Shown: piece by piece, positions 10,141-21,740 of the stretch
How positions within the stretch are numbered: the stretch's first letter is position 1
How the letters are laid out: every line of letters begins with the position of its first letter
Source of the DNA: Ziziphus jujuba
Lineage: Eukaryota > Streptophyta > Magnoliopsida > Rosales > Rhamnaceae
Reading direction: 5' to 3'
DNA: 64,000 nucleotides
NCBI RefSeq assembly: GCF_031755915.1
Contig: NC_083388.1
Coordinates: forward strand, 26,195,001-26,259,000
Made by a program: the position numbers and the translations under genes
Notes under the pieces: generated by a model
The model's database searches: none
Seen by the model: the letters and a program-made list of their open reading frames with translations, nothing else
What the model was told of the DNA's origin: nothing

Positions 10141-10652
10141 TGTAATAGTCCAGACCATCTGCATGCGATATTATCCTCTTTGGGCCTGAGAAATCCTCTT
10201 ACAACCCAGTCCTCAAGGTTTTGACATGCTTTTAAGCCATGCGCCTGGGGAATCCTCTTACAACCCAGTCCTTAAGGTTTTGACATGCTTCTAAACCATA
10301 CGTTTGGGGAATCCTCTTACAACCCAGTCCTCAAGGTTTTGACACGCTTTTAAGCCATGCTTCGTTTCCATTTCCAACCCAGTCCTCAAGGTTTTGCTTC
10401 TAAGCCATGCTTCGTTTTCCTTTCCAACCGATGTGGGACTTCACAATCTTCCTCCCTTGGAGCCCAGTGTCCTCGCTGGCACACCGATCCGAATACTGGC
10501 TCTGATACCAACTGGAACAGTCCAGACCACCCGCATGCGATATTGTCTTCTTTAGGACTGGGGAATCTTCTTACAACCTAGCCCTCAAGATTTGTCAAAA
10601 TGCATCACACGGGAATCTTCGTTCCCTTTGCCAACCGCTGTGGGACTTCACA
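10141..10652 (-). mobile_element. TRIM retrotransposon, two LTRs (copy B2)
   Basis: Read on the minus strand, an LTR occupies 10521-10652, an internal domain with purine tract and TTGGTATCAGAGCCAG primer site lies at about 10453-10520, and a second, expanded LTR occupies 10141-10452. The expansion comes from a short tandem array inside the LTR. There is no coding capacity. The site is empty in the paralogous segment at 45.2 kb. Confidence 0.75.
10192..10430 (-). repeat. 59-bp tandem array inside a TRIM LTR
   Basis: AATCCTCTTACAACCCAGTC followed by CTCAAGGTTTTGACATGCTT recurs at 10192, 10251 and 10310 (period 59). The part starting AACCCAGTCC recurs at 10321 and 10376 (period 55). The monomer is present once in ordinary LTRs of this family. 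Confidence 0.8.
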
Positions 10653-10659
10653 TGGTGTC

Positions 10660-11400
10660 CCTATTTATTAGAACAGCAAATAGGAAAAAGCTAACAAACT
10701 TTCTAGTTAGTTATAGTTATGATCGTTTAATAATCTTTGAGATTTTAACAATTTTTACGATAGCAGCATAGCATATTCGGTCTAAAAGAAAAAGCCTAGC
10801 ATCTTCTTTCTTTTTCTCTATATCAATTCCAAATTTCAAGAGTTAGACTTCAAAAATTTTACACTAGGAATTTTTTATTTAATTTTTTATATTGTTCATG
10901 AAATTTTACCACTTTGAAAAGAATTGTTTTTAGGGCAAAAAGCATGTTGATGACAAAGTACGTTCAAATCCATGTTCTTTCGTGGTTTGTCAATGAATAG
11001 TATACATACGATATTTTACAAAGAGAGGCAGAGGTTTGGAACTTTTACAAGCATGCATGTTTAATCCATATTTATATAAGCACTATAATTTAATTGAATG
11101 TAGTTTAATCCATATCTATAAAATTAATTGGAAATCTAAATTGAAGTCATAAGTAAAAAAATAATGTGACAAATAAAAATAAAAAGAATTCTTTGAATCT
11201 GGAGAAGAAAAAAAAGCTAGGACTACAGTAAAATTATACAAAATATTGAAATCTTATAAGTTAATAGATAATAGTTTAATCTATATTTACATAAGCACTA
11301 CAATTCAATTGATTATAGTTTGATCCATATCTATGAAATTAATCAGAAATCTAAATTGGAGTCAAAAGAAAAAAATTAATTGATAAATAAAAATAAAGAG
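10660..11400. repeat. locus spacer, paralogous to 45.2-45.9 kb
   Basis: CAAATAGGAAAAAGCTAACA, AATCTTTGAGATTTTAACA, GCCTAGCATCTTCTTTCTT, TACAAGCATGCATGTTTAATC and GAACTCTTTGAAT-type landmarks recur in order at 45244-45760. This continues the spacer interrupted at 7316. Two imperfect copies of the ATTTACATAAGCACTACAATTCA block are present. No gene is seen. Confidence 0.7.
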
Positions 11401-11498
11401 AATACATATATAGATATATACGTATATAAAATCTTTTGAAGCAAGTCCAACAACACTTCATAAAAGGAGGAAATAAAAATAATGGACTTTCTTGTTAT

Positions 11499-11544
<46 letters not shown>

Positions 11545-12438
11545 CGGCCAATTAATTGATCACCTCTCTAAATAATCTCTATGTTTCTTAGATTTTTTGC
11601 CTTTTATATATTTATTTTAATTTTAATTTTTTTTTTCCATTTTTCTAATCTAAAGTCGTACTAAAAATAGCAATGCATACGATCTCTACCTCTCCTTATT
11701 TATTTATACAATATTTAACATCTCTTTATATGTATATATATATATATGGAAAATACCTAGGGTTTTTTTATGCGAGAACTCTCTCAGTTCGCCAACACCA
11801 CTATAACCTAAATTCCATAAATAAAAATGTAAATATAAAATTTTTTGAAGCAAGACCAATCATGTGACAGCCCAGACCACCCACACCCGCATGTAGATAT
11901 TGTTCACTTTGGGCCTAGGGAATCCTCTTAGGATCCAGTCTTTTAAAACGCATCTATAAGAGAAAGGTATCCAGGCTCTGATACCGCTTTGGGCCTAGGG
12001 AATCCTCTTAGGACCCAGTCTTTTAAAACGCATCTATAAGAGAAAGGTATCCAGGCTCTGATACCATCTGTGACAGCCCAGACCATCTGCATGTAGATAT
12101 TGTCCGCTTTGGGCCTAAGGAATCCTCTTACAACCCAGCCCTCACGGGTTTAAAACGCATCTACAAGGGAAAGATATCTACACACTTATAAACCATGCTT
12201 CGTTCCTCTTTCCAACCGATGTGGAATCTCACAAACCACACTCGGCAAATTAAAAAAGGAAAGAAAAATAATGGACCTCTCTAATAATCTTGATGTTTCT
12301 TAGATTTTATTGCCTTTTATTTATGTTTATATATATATATATATATCTATATATATTTCCACTTTTGTAATATAAAGTCGTATTTTTAACAGCAATGCAT
12401 ACTGCTTTAGCTCTCCATATTTAACATCTCTTAATGTG

Positions 12439-12476
<38 letters not shown>

Positions 12477-12910
12477 CGTGTGTGTATTTTGAAAATAAAC
12501 TAGTTTTCTATGTTAGCACTTTCTCAGCTTACCAACGCCGCTATAACCTAAATTTCATAAATAAATTAGAAAAGCACATATATAAATAGGAAAGCAAATA
12601 AAATAATGGACTTTCTTGCTATATATATATATGTACATATATAAACGGGATTGTTGTTCTAAAGGAAGTCGACGTGCGCAACCGTCCAATTTGTTTGATC
12701 ATGCAAATCGAACGGCTATGAATAATTGTCAACAATTATATGGTTCCTAACTTTGCCTATTGTAGAATTCTTATATATATATATATATATAGAGGTCAAT
12801 TAATTGATCTCCCTAAATAATCTCTATGCTTTTAAGATTTCTTTGCCTTTTATAGTTATATTTAGATTTTTTTTTTCCATTTTTGTCATCTAAAGCCGCA
12901 TGTTAGCACT
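11400..12910. repeat. tandem ~0.4-kb units (array 1)
   Basis: About three head-to-tail units share AATAATGGACTTTCTTGTTAT, a (TA)n tract, GGTCAATTAATTGATC, CTCTAAATAATCTCTATGTT, AAAGTCGTA, TAGCAATGCATAC, ATATTTAACATCTCTTA, CTAGGGTTTT, CCACTATAACCTAAATTCC and CTTTTGAAGCAAGACCAA. The last landmark lies at 11436 and 11846, giving a unit near 410 bp. A TRIM (11863-12233) splits the array. The same array, also about three units, lies before the second protease copy at 46-53 kb. It is noncoding and may derive from duplicated promoter or first-intron DNA of the protease. Confidence 0.7.
11863..12233 (-). mobile_element. TRIM retrotransposon (copy B3)
   Basis: On the minus strand it begins TGTGAGATTCCACATCGG and includes a CTGTCACA LTR end and GGTATCAGAGCC primer-site-like pieces (seen on + as GGCTCTGATACC at 11993 and 12059 within rearranged internal copies). 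A segment starting CTTTGGGCCTAGGGAATCC is duplicated in tandem. Flanks AATCA and AACCA differ at one base and are a plausible 5-bp target duplication. It interrupts the ~0.4-kb unit array. Confidence 0.65.
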
Positions 12911-13104
12911 GTCAATTTACAATAAATAGAAGCTTTACGTATTCGATTACCCAGCACACTGTCACTATTTGCATGTACTCCATCAGTTTCAGTGCAAATG
13001 CATAGGGGCAATTAGGTTTTGTTGGTCTTTCTGATTTCCATTCCATTACACTCCCATATTCTAAATCTAAACTGTGCACACTCTCAATTTATATCTCATA
13101 AGTT

Positions 13105-14065
13105 ATAGTGTCTTGGTATCGTAAAAGACCTGATATTAATTGAAGGAACGCAGAATGGATGACTAGAGTTAGAGACCAAGGCAACACTAGTAAGTTGTTC
13201 GACTATTACTTTTTTATGCTTTTTTTAATAATTAATTTCTTTTCCATTTAACTTATTTCTATATATATATGTATATATATATTGACAATATAGAAGCATG
13301 TTGGGCTGTTGCTGTTTGCGATCTTGTGGAGATGTTGCACAACAGGCAAAATCCTGATAATCGTTTGCAATCCCCTTTATCAGCACAAGAGCTGATAGAC
13401 AACTATCCAGGCAGTGGTCATGTCGAGTGGGCATTTGATTATATAAAAACAAATGGGATTGCATGCGAAGCTGATTATCCTTGGAAAGGAGAAATCTCTG
13501 AGAAAAATGAGGTCTTGAATTATAAAGGTTTTTTTAATTAGTATTATTTAAATGTATCACATTGTTCACTACCTCTGTGCTAATTTATTCTAATTTATTT
13601 GTGTGCAGCGGACAGAAGATCAGGAAACATATTGGGGCGTATAAGCTTTTAAAAAAGTAGACGTTTTCAATAAAATTGAAAGCATCGTAGAAGAGCACCC
13701 GGTTGTAGGATGTTTCTATTTGACATCAAATTTTTTAAAATGTCAAAATTCGGTAAGTTTTTACTTTTATTTTAATTTTTTTATATAATATTAAATTTAA
13801 TTTTATCTTACAAAATTTGATTTGTCAGAACATTGTCAGTCTTGAGCCCGTGGTAAAATATGATAATGGTGGTACTAATGAAAGTGGTCATGCAATGGTG
13901 ATAGTTGGACAGGGACAGAATGAGTACTATGAAAAATACTGGCATGTTAAAAATACTTGGGGTGAAGGTTGGGGTGATGAGGGTTACGCAAGACTGGCAA
14001 AGAGTGTCTCAGACCCTAACAGAGCCTACTATCCCATCTACTATCCCTTGATCCATGAAGACTGA
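13105..14065 (+). pseudogene. papain-like (C1A) cysteine protease, copy P1
   Basis: Four exons can be traced: ~13105-13189, 13294-13511, 13609-13752 and 13829-14065. They give the mature-domain motifs in order: DQGN (oxyanion-hole Gln), ACWAVA (active Cys), LSAQELIDN, ADYPWKGE, GHAMVIVGQG (active His) and KNTWGEGWGDEGY (active Asn). Splice sites are GTAAG donors and CAG acceptors, except GTCTTG after exon 2. Two in-frame stops break it: TGA at 13141-13143, where copy P3 has Trp, and TAA at 13642-13644, where P3 has Ser. No signal peptide or I29 propeptide is seen, so even the ancestor may have been truncated. All catalytic residues survive, suggesting fairly recent loss. Confidence 0.85.
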
Positions 14066-14918
14066 AAGAATACCTAACGTAGTTTAATACTATCTTTTTC
14101 GGATTTTTTTTTCCTTTTTTCCCTTTTTTTTTATCATTAATCTTGGATGTGTTATTAGCAATGTTTTCTTTTATTTATTGTTTTAAAGCTATCTACCGAC
14201 GTCTTTTGATCTTTCATGTATTTATATTATTTGATTTTTTTTAGAAAGCTAATACCTCCCTTATCCAAAATTGATCAATTTCATTATAGCTGTCATTTTC
14301 TTCACAGGGTAATATTTTGAAGGTTTGCCTCTCCTTTTTTAAATCATATTTCGACCAACTTAAAATACTTTTAAACGATTTGGTTTCCTTTCAAGCTTTA
14401 GGAAAGTAAACAATTTTGGTTTTCAAATACAAAAAATGCCAAAACTAATGTTTATACTATATATGAACCAAGTTCGTAGGACTGGCCCAATGGTAAAACC
14501 ATGAGACTATACATCCAATTGTTAAAAGGCTTAGCCAGATTAGAAAAATACTCAACACTTAAGTTGCCGCTGTGTATCCTTATATGCGTATGTGTACAGT
14601 ATACAGGTAGTTGGTATGGCCATCAAAAAGCATGTAAAGTTTCTTTAATGTGTAAATATGCACTCATAAATCCCAATTTAGCTCAAATGGGTAAGTTCTC
14701 CAAGTGCTCAAACTTTAAGTAACCATTAACCCCTAAAATTTAGCCGGTAGGAAGACGACTAATCATGTATCTCAAGTAACCACCAAAAAAAAAAAAAAAA
14801 ACACCAGCGAAAAAGGCTACTACAAAATTCAACCAATAATATAAATAATTAGAAATTCATGGAAAGATAAGTTTCATTTGCCATATGCTGAAAGCTTCCG
14901 CATATCAGAAAGTATCTT
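14066..14918. other. 3' flank of protease P1
   Basis: GGGTAATATTTTGAAGGTTT and TTCGACCAACTT-AAATACTT match the 3' flank of P3 (55240-55300), so this is shared locus DNA. At 14483-14493 TGGCCCAATGG resembles a pol III box A, but no matching box B follows at the right distance. No gene is seen. Confidence 0.45.
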
Positions 14919-15180
14919 GTTATGAAAATAGGACAAAAACAATAATAATAGAAGAACAAGAATAAAAACAAAACATACACACAGATTTACATGGAAAACT
15001 CTAAAAAAGAACAAATAGAGTGGCTACAAAACTCAATACAACCAAAAAATGCTAAAAGCGTAAACATATAGTACAGAATAAATCTAAAACTAAACCAGGT
15101 CAGATCAGTCCATACCGGGGGGGCTTCGCCCCTGCACCCCCAAAGGGCTCAATGGTGGGCTTCGTTCTCGAGCCTTGCTG
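14919..15180 (-). mobile_element. copia-type LTR remnant, minus strand
   Basis: Read on the minus strand, TTTTCCATGTAAATCTGTGTG matches the usual 3' end of Ty1/copia LTRs. A GC-rich GGGGGGCTTCGCCCCTGCACCCCC block at 15117-15140 is also common in such LTRs. The boundaries are estimated and no internal region is visible. Confidence 0.45.
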
Positions 15181-15184
15181 GTTG

Positions 15185-15735
15185 TGATTCAATTGAGAGA
15201 TGGTCAAAGTCAACGTTTCTTATAAGCATCAATTGTGAAACAGTGCTGTTGCACTTAAGGAAGTGGTTAGGATGAGTCAGCGGTTAGTTTTCTGTTTTGG
15301 AGGTTTATAAATAATGGTTTAACTGCAGAAACAGAAAATATATGACAGAAGCAGTTAGTTCTCGATCAAAGCCTTTTTCTTTTGGTTTTCTCTTTTCTTC
15401 TTGTAGCCTCTTTCTCATTGTATTTCTCTTTCTCTTGGTATTGTTTAGGATCATTCTGGGTGAGTGATTTGTGAGAAAGAGAGAGGTTGTAAAGGGGTTT
15501 CTGGTGTGGTTTATGGGTGTAGAGAATCTGTAAAATCAAGAGAGAAACTGCTGCAATGGTGTATTTGTTTTTGTTCGTAGTGCAAGAACTTCTTGGATGG
15601 AGTTCACCGAGGATGTAGGTCATTTCTAGACCGAACCTCGTAAAATTTGTGTGTTCTTTGTGTGATTCTTCTTGTTTGTTTCATTCTATATGCTTGTTGT
15701 GATGAGTTCGGTATTGAATTAAGTTTCAATAAGCC
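15185..15735 (+). mobile_element. copia-type solo LTR, plus strand
   Basis: A TATAAATAATGG promoter-like box (~15306) is followed by T/C-rich leader sequence and then CCGAACCTCGTAAAATTTGTG with TTCTTTGTGTGATTCTTCTT (15630-15680), the characteristic U5 end of plant Ty1/copia LTRs. No gag or pol follows. A small reading frame on the other strand here is spurious. Confidence 0.55.
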
Positions 15736-16581
15736 TCCACTGCCACTATAAAGCTTCAAAATTGTCACAAAATAAATTTCACCAAACGAGTTGTACCATG
15801 AGTTTTTCGGATTGGACCAAATAGAATTTGGATCATCAACTCAAACATATCTTGACTGTAATCAAATGAAGAAAAGAAACTTGGAAATTCTAGCTGAGTA
15901 GTTTTGGATAAATGGCTCAAAAAATATAATTATATTGTTTACTACTTTGAAGTTAAGGAAGATGAAAGCTATTGAACTTCAAAATCCACAAATAGAGTCA
16001 ACAAAAAGAATAAAAGCATAAAAACTACTAAAATTATAAATATATATGAAAAAATAAATTCCTATAATCATTGTAGGAAATAAATCAGTTTTCAATTTAA
16101 AAATTCCTTGCAAAGCATCTTCTCAGTTTAGTTCTTCGTAATAGGTGGATTTTCCTCGCAATTTTGATTTTGTTTGGATACTTTTTTTTTTCTTTCTTTC
16201 TTAATTCTCCTGAGAAAATTTGACTTCGCTCGGCTTCTTATATCTTCGATTCCAAAAGTAGATTTCTCATATTAATTTAAGTTTATTTATTTATTTTGTT
16301 CTTCTGTTCTAAGAGCAGAAATTTGAAATTTTTATATAGTTGAAAAGAAATCTGTAAAATTAACGTTCAAGTCTGGCTTCATTTTTATTTCATTAGCATC
16401 AAGAGTATTTTAGAAAAAAAGAAAAAATAAATCTAGTAGATGTTTCTTTGAAAAGAACTGCAGTGTTGGTCATAATCTAACAAGAACTTAGGATTATTTA
16501 CTATACATTTTTATTCTATTATGCTTCCTTACTCTATTCTATTATTTACTTATGAGAGAGGTCAATTATAATGAGTCCTAG
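15736..16581. other. locus DNA, partly paralogous to 57.7-58.0 kb
   Basis: From about 16290, TTTATTTTGTTCTTCTGTTC, AAGAGCAGA, ATAGTTGAA-AGAAAT, TTTGAAAAGAACT, GAACAAGAACTTAG-like and TTTTTATTCTATTAT recur at 57720-57965. This places the region inside the duplicated protease/F-box unit. The match ends at the retrotransposon inserted at 16582. No gene is seen. Confidence 0.6.
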
Positions 16582-19500
16582 TGTAACACCCTGTCCCGAA
16601 GTACACCGGAAATTTCTAAAATTTGACCAAGGTTGACTGGGTTTGACTGTCGTTGACAGAGAAGGGGTCAAATGTTGACTTTTTGCTCCTGATAGAATTT
16701 CACATTGATCGAGGTACCGTTACAAAGTACACATTGTCACGAGTTCATAGACTAGTAGCACGTTGAAAACGGAGCTACGGTCTGAAAGTTATGAGCAAAA
16801 TACGTTGAGGTCCAAACTATCCAAGGGGTGCCGAAGTTGACTTTTTGTTCATCCAAAGTTGAGCCTTGACTCATGCATGGTTGTGAAGTACTCGTCCATA
16901 CGAGGTCATAGACTAGCGGCACGCTTAAATTGGACATCTGGTTAAAAAGTTATGGACATACGAAATTTTTCAAATACCGTAATATTTTAATATATTTGGC
17001 TTAAGTGAACAGCGTATGCCACATGTCGCAATTTCAGCCAATCCCATGAGTGAACAGTGTCACCCATGGGTGGCTTTTATTTTGGCAAAACACGGGAGCC
17101 AGGGAGAGGAGAGAGAAAGAAGGGAGGAGAGAGAGAGAGAGAAAGAGAGAGCTAGAGAGAGAAACCAACTGGCCACCGCCGTTCACCCATTTTCGGCCAT
17201 CGAAACAGTACACACACCACCCCACCTTGAAGTCCACCTAAAAACTGGCCGGCCAGCCAAAAATCACGGCCAACCGACCGCCGATGCTCCCAGATCAAGG
17301 CTTTTTCCGGCGGCGGTGCCGATCACTTCAAATCCATATTTCTCCCTATTCCGACCTTCGTTTGCCTCACCGCCGGTCCCGTTGAGTTACCCATCACCAG
17401 ATCTACCTTCCCACCAAAAATCATGGCCAGTGGCCACCGAACGCGCCGCCCGCGATGGCGGATTCTGGTGACCACGGCTGCTCGCTTGGAAATTGACTAT
17501 CCGACGAGTTTCTAGTTGCACCGCCCCTCCTTTCCCACTAATTATGACCCTCTGAACCCAAATTCGGTGTCCATTTTCCTCAATTCTTAACGGATTGTGA
17601 GAATCGAGGGTCTAAAATCCATGAGCTTTTCGGCGAGATTCCGGCCACCTCGGGTCCGATCTTCGGAAGGTAAGCCTCAATCCGTGATCCTTGTTCCATA
17701 AGCTTCGATTCGGTATATTATTCGCAAATTTTGGTTAACGTTTGTGTAGTCCCCCAGGGTACCGGGTATTATTTATCCGAATAAAATATTAATTTATTTG
17801 AGTTGTGTAATATTGTTGTTCTAGGAGCACGTGTGCATCATGGAATTGATCCCATGGAGGATCTTGGATTAATTGCGTGCTCGAGGTGAGTGACCCACCT
17901 TCAAAATTATTTTCGGGTGTTAAATTATATTTATTTTGCGGTAATTAAAAGTTTGGATTTAATATTTATGTGTTAAATATTAAGCAAAATTATATTTGAA
18001 ATTTTGATGGCACAATTTGAATAAATTGAAATGTATATGTGCATTAAATCATATTTTGATTTTTGACAAATTATGGAAATTTGGATTTTATGGAAATTTG
18101 ATATTTAAAGGCATTGTGATTTTGATATTAATTGATTTTCTTGGTTTTTGGGGCATAAAAGATTGGGTTTTGCGAAAATGTTTTAAAAGGGGAACTTTTC
18201 CAACCGAGTGAATCATGAGTGTTTTGAGAGAAAATATTATTTGCAATTAATTATTATTTATTTATTTATTTATTCTTAATTAACCAAATGTACTATAATT
18301 ATCGTGGCTTTATAATTGTACAGTAGATAGGGTGTAACACCCCGTCCCAAATCGCACCGGAATCCGTGCACGTTGACTGAGGTTGACCGTTGACCAAGTG
18401 GGTCAAAAGTTGACTTTTTGCTCCAGTTGGAATTTCCAGTTGACCAGGGTACCGTGGCGACGTGCATCATGCCCCGAGTTCGTAGACTAGTAGCACGTCG
18501 AAAACGGAGCTACGGTTTGAAAGTTATGAGCAAAACAAGTTGAGGTCCAAACTGTTTAAGGGGTGCCGGAGTTGACTTTTTATTTATGGGGAAATGAGCT
18601 TTGACTCATGCATGGTTGTGAAGTGCTCGTCGATATGAGTTCACAGACTAGCGGCACACTTAAAACAGACATCCGGTTAAAAAGTTATGGACGCGTGAAG
18701 TTTGCCGGATACCGTAATATTTTAATGTTTTTGAGTCGATGAACAGTAAAATGCAATGTGTCATCACCTGATTGGTCCACGTGGATGAACAGTGTCACCA
18801 CTGTGGCTTTTATTTGACAAAAATCCCAGGGAAGAGAGAGAGGAGAGAGAAAGAGAGAGAGAGTCCGACCGGCCACCGGAGTTTTTCAAATTTTCCGGCC
18901 GATTCACTGTACACGCGCCGGTCAGTAAGAATCCCCTCCCCATTTCCGGCAAAACCCCAAAATTTCATGGCCATTGGTCGCCGGACGCTCCCGGATCGAG
19001 GCGGCGAAGATCGGCGGCGATTTTTCCCTCCACCGCCGATTGATCCATTTCTGGCCATTTTCCGGCCACACGCGCCAGCCACCCTTCACCACCTCCTCAA
19101 GTCCAGCCTACCCACCAAATTTCACGGCCACCGGACCACCGATGCGCCGGGATCGGAGCGTTTTCCGGCTAGGGGCCGGAAATCTTCAAACCGCGATTTC
19201 TCCGCCGTCCGGCCTCCGTTTGCCTCACCGCCAGTCCCGTTGGATTCCTCTCCCCACGATCTACAAATCTACAAAAAATCCTAGCCAACGGCCAACGCAC
19301 GCGCCGCCGCCGGCGACGGTTGCCGGTGACCGCGGTGGCTCGCCGGAAGTTACTGTTCTGGCGAGTACCTAGTCTCACCGCCGGCCCCTGTCCACTGTGT
19401 TCGACCTCCTGAACCCAAATCCAGCATCCTTTTTCGCCAATTCGCGATGGTTTGGGAGAATTGCGGAGTCGAAACCCGAAAACTTTCCGGCGAAATTCCG

Positions 19501-21726
19501 ACCATATCGGGTCCGATCACCGGAAAGTAAGACCAAATCCGTGATCCTCATCACTCGAGCTTCGATTTGGTATATAACTCGTAACTTTTAGATATCGTTT
19601 GGTGTTCGCTCCCCGGGTACCCATTTGGGATTTATCCGAATAAAATATTAATATATTTGGTTGGTATACTGTGATTGTTTTAGGTGCGCATACGAGTAGT
19701 GGAGTTGATCCTGCGGAGGATCTTAGCTGATTTACGCGCTCAAGGTGAGTGACCCACCTTCAAAAAATATTTTGGGCAATTAATTATGTGTAATTGGTAT
19801 TTAAATTATGCTCATGTGGTGCGATTTAATTATGAATTTTATTGTGATTTAATTTATTTATTATTCATGAGCAAATTATATTTCGGTAATATTCGTACGT
19901 GGTTTTAAGTATTATTTTCGGGCATAATTGGGTTAAATATTTTATGAAAATATTTGTTTAAATTTTATAAATTATGCCCGCGGTATTTTTATTGTTGAAT
20001 CTCGTACTTCGAGAAAAAATTATGGTTTATTTGTTATCGATGTTTCGTACCGATTTGTTGAGTAAAAATATGTGGGATGGTGTTTTGTGAAAATTTGGTA
20101 TATTTCCCACGGTAATTTTGGAAAACGGTATGGTTGGTTAATAATAATTATTTTAGACGCATTCATACAGTATTGGTGTTCTGGTATATGTGTATGTGGT
20201 TCAGCGCGCAACTATTGTTATTTCACCTGTGAGTTGCCATTGGACCATGGGCAGGCAAGTTTGTTATTGGCCTCAGCCGCCCCCCTCCTTGGCCGGGATG
20301 ATGGTTCAGCAGCGGTACTGTCGGGACGACGAAGTGCCGTTTGTAAGTTTCTCTCTTTAATCCCCCGCTAGTCGGTGCTCAGGAAGCTGGGTATTGGAGG
20401 GCATCACCGGTATATGGTGTGGTGCGTCAGGTGTATTTGTCAGGTGTAATTTTCAAATAATGTTTCAAACCCCAAAGGTGTTCAAAAATTATTTATTATA
20501 ATTTATTACATTTTAATTAAATATATTGGGGTATGTATTTATTTATTTATTGTTCATCAAATGGTTTAATCCCTTGGTTTTCGGGAAGTACGTATATCGG
20601 GTTTTGTGAAATTGTTTTAAAAAGGGAACATTTCAAACGGAGTGATTGGTGAGAGTTTTGAGGGAAATTATTATTTCCAACAGTTGTTATTATTTATTTA
20701 TTAATTGTTGGTATTTATTCAATTCCCTTAATTGGTATTATTATTATTTTATTATCATTAAAAGTGTTCAGTAGTTAGGGTCACTCATTGAGATGATTAG
20801 CATCTCACGTTTTTAAGTTCCGTTCCCTTAGGTGCAAGTGGTGGTAGACGTTCTTCCGGAGCGAACCAAATTTTCCGCTGCTATCGTGTTTCTAGAAGTA
20901 CCTTTGTACTCTTTCATTTCAGTGTATTATTTATTTCATCCTTGTTGTATTTCTGTTGATTAGCACTTCTTAAAGCTCTGTATACTATTGGGACACTTAT
21001 GTTTTTATTTATGCACTGGACTATTGTTATTGTTGAGAAGTGCTTAAATTTGTGGAACAATTTGTAGTTTGCGGGAGGAATAAGGGGATGAGTATAGAAG
21101 TGTGTTTTCAGTGCAGGTAATTTGTGGTAAGTCCATCCCTTAGGGGAGGTTCTGTCGGATTTTCCTTTGGAGGGTCCGGTAGGGCTTCCTTAGGATCAGG
21201 GCTCGTCTAGGGTTCCAGGGAGGAATTCTGGATGGGTCCTGACATAGGGTCACTTACTCAGATGATTAGCATCTCATATTTCTAAATTTCGTTCCCCTAG
21301 GTACAAGGATTGGGAGACGTTGATCGTCCGGGGCGAGCCTAACGTCTCAGTTCATTGCCAAAAGTCCAAGAAGCATTTCTTCCCTTTTTTCCTCTTCATC
21401 TTGTATTGCTTATTTATCTGACATTGTATTGATTCCACATTTATTTGTATAATGCTCTGTATACTGTATTGGACATTTAGTTATTAATTATGCACTGATT
21501 TCCTGTTGTTATTTTTAAGTGCTGCAAATTTGTGGAGACAAATTGTAGTAATGTGGGAGGAATAAGGGGTTGTATATAGAAGTGTGTTTTTAGTGCAGGA
21601 AATTTATGGTAAGTCCAACCTTTAGGGGAGGTTCTGCCAGATTTTCCATTGGAAGGTCCAGTAGGGTTTCCCTGGGATCAGGGCTTGTCTAGGATTCCGG
21701 TGAAGAATTTTGGATGGGTCCTGACA
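16582..21726 (+). repeat. 5' LTR (A2) of the gypsy element
   Basis: It starts TGTAACACCCTGTCCCGAA and ends GGGTCCTGACA. Removing A3 and one target copy leaves about 2.23 kb, shorter than other family members because about 0.6 kb, including the GCGCGCAGGT minisatellite zone, is missing around 18120. The CCGAATAAAATATTAATTTA block lies at about 17776. Confidence 0.85.
18333..21244 (+). mobile_element. solo LTR A3, nested in A2
   Basis: It starts TGTAACACCCCGTCCCAAATCG and ends GGATGGGTCCTGACA (2,912 bp). Perfect 5-bp target duplication TAGGG flanks it (18328-18332 and 21245-21249). The host LTR resumes without loss: CAGTAGATAGGG before and TCACTTACTCAGATGATTAGC after, as in uninterrupted copies. 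Its closest relative is A9. Confidence 0.92.
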
Positions 21727-21728
21727 GT

Positions 21729-21740
21729 TGGTACCAGAGC
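21729..21740 (+). promoter_or_regulatory. primer-binding site (tRNA-Met)
   Basis: TGGTACCAGAGC starts three bases after the 5' LTR and differs by one base from the standard TGGTATCAGAGC, the complement of the 3' end of initiator tRNA-Met used to prime many plant retrotransposons. Confidence 0.85.

Noticed and set aside
12640..12780. A transposon between AAACGGGATTGTT and the TA tract, also at 52930-53040
   Set aside because: The two sites share ends but have different cores. Inverted ends were too weak to call a MITE, and the difference may be ordinary divergence of the tandem unit.
14483..14520. tRNA gene or SINE head
   Set aside because: TGGCCCAATGG resembles box A, but there is no box B at the right distance and no cloverleaf.
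15366..15623. 85-residue Lys/Ser-rich protein on the minus strand
   Set aside because: It falls within a copia LTR leader and matches no domain; it is the reverse of a CT-rich tract.
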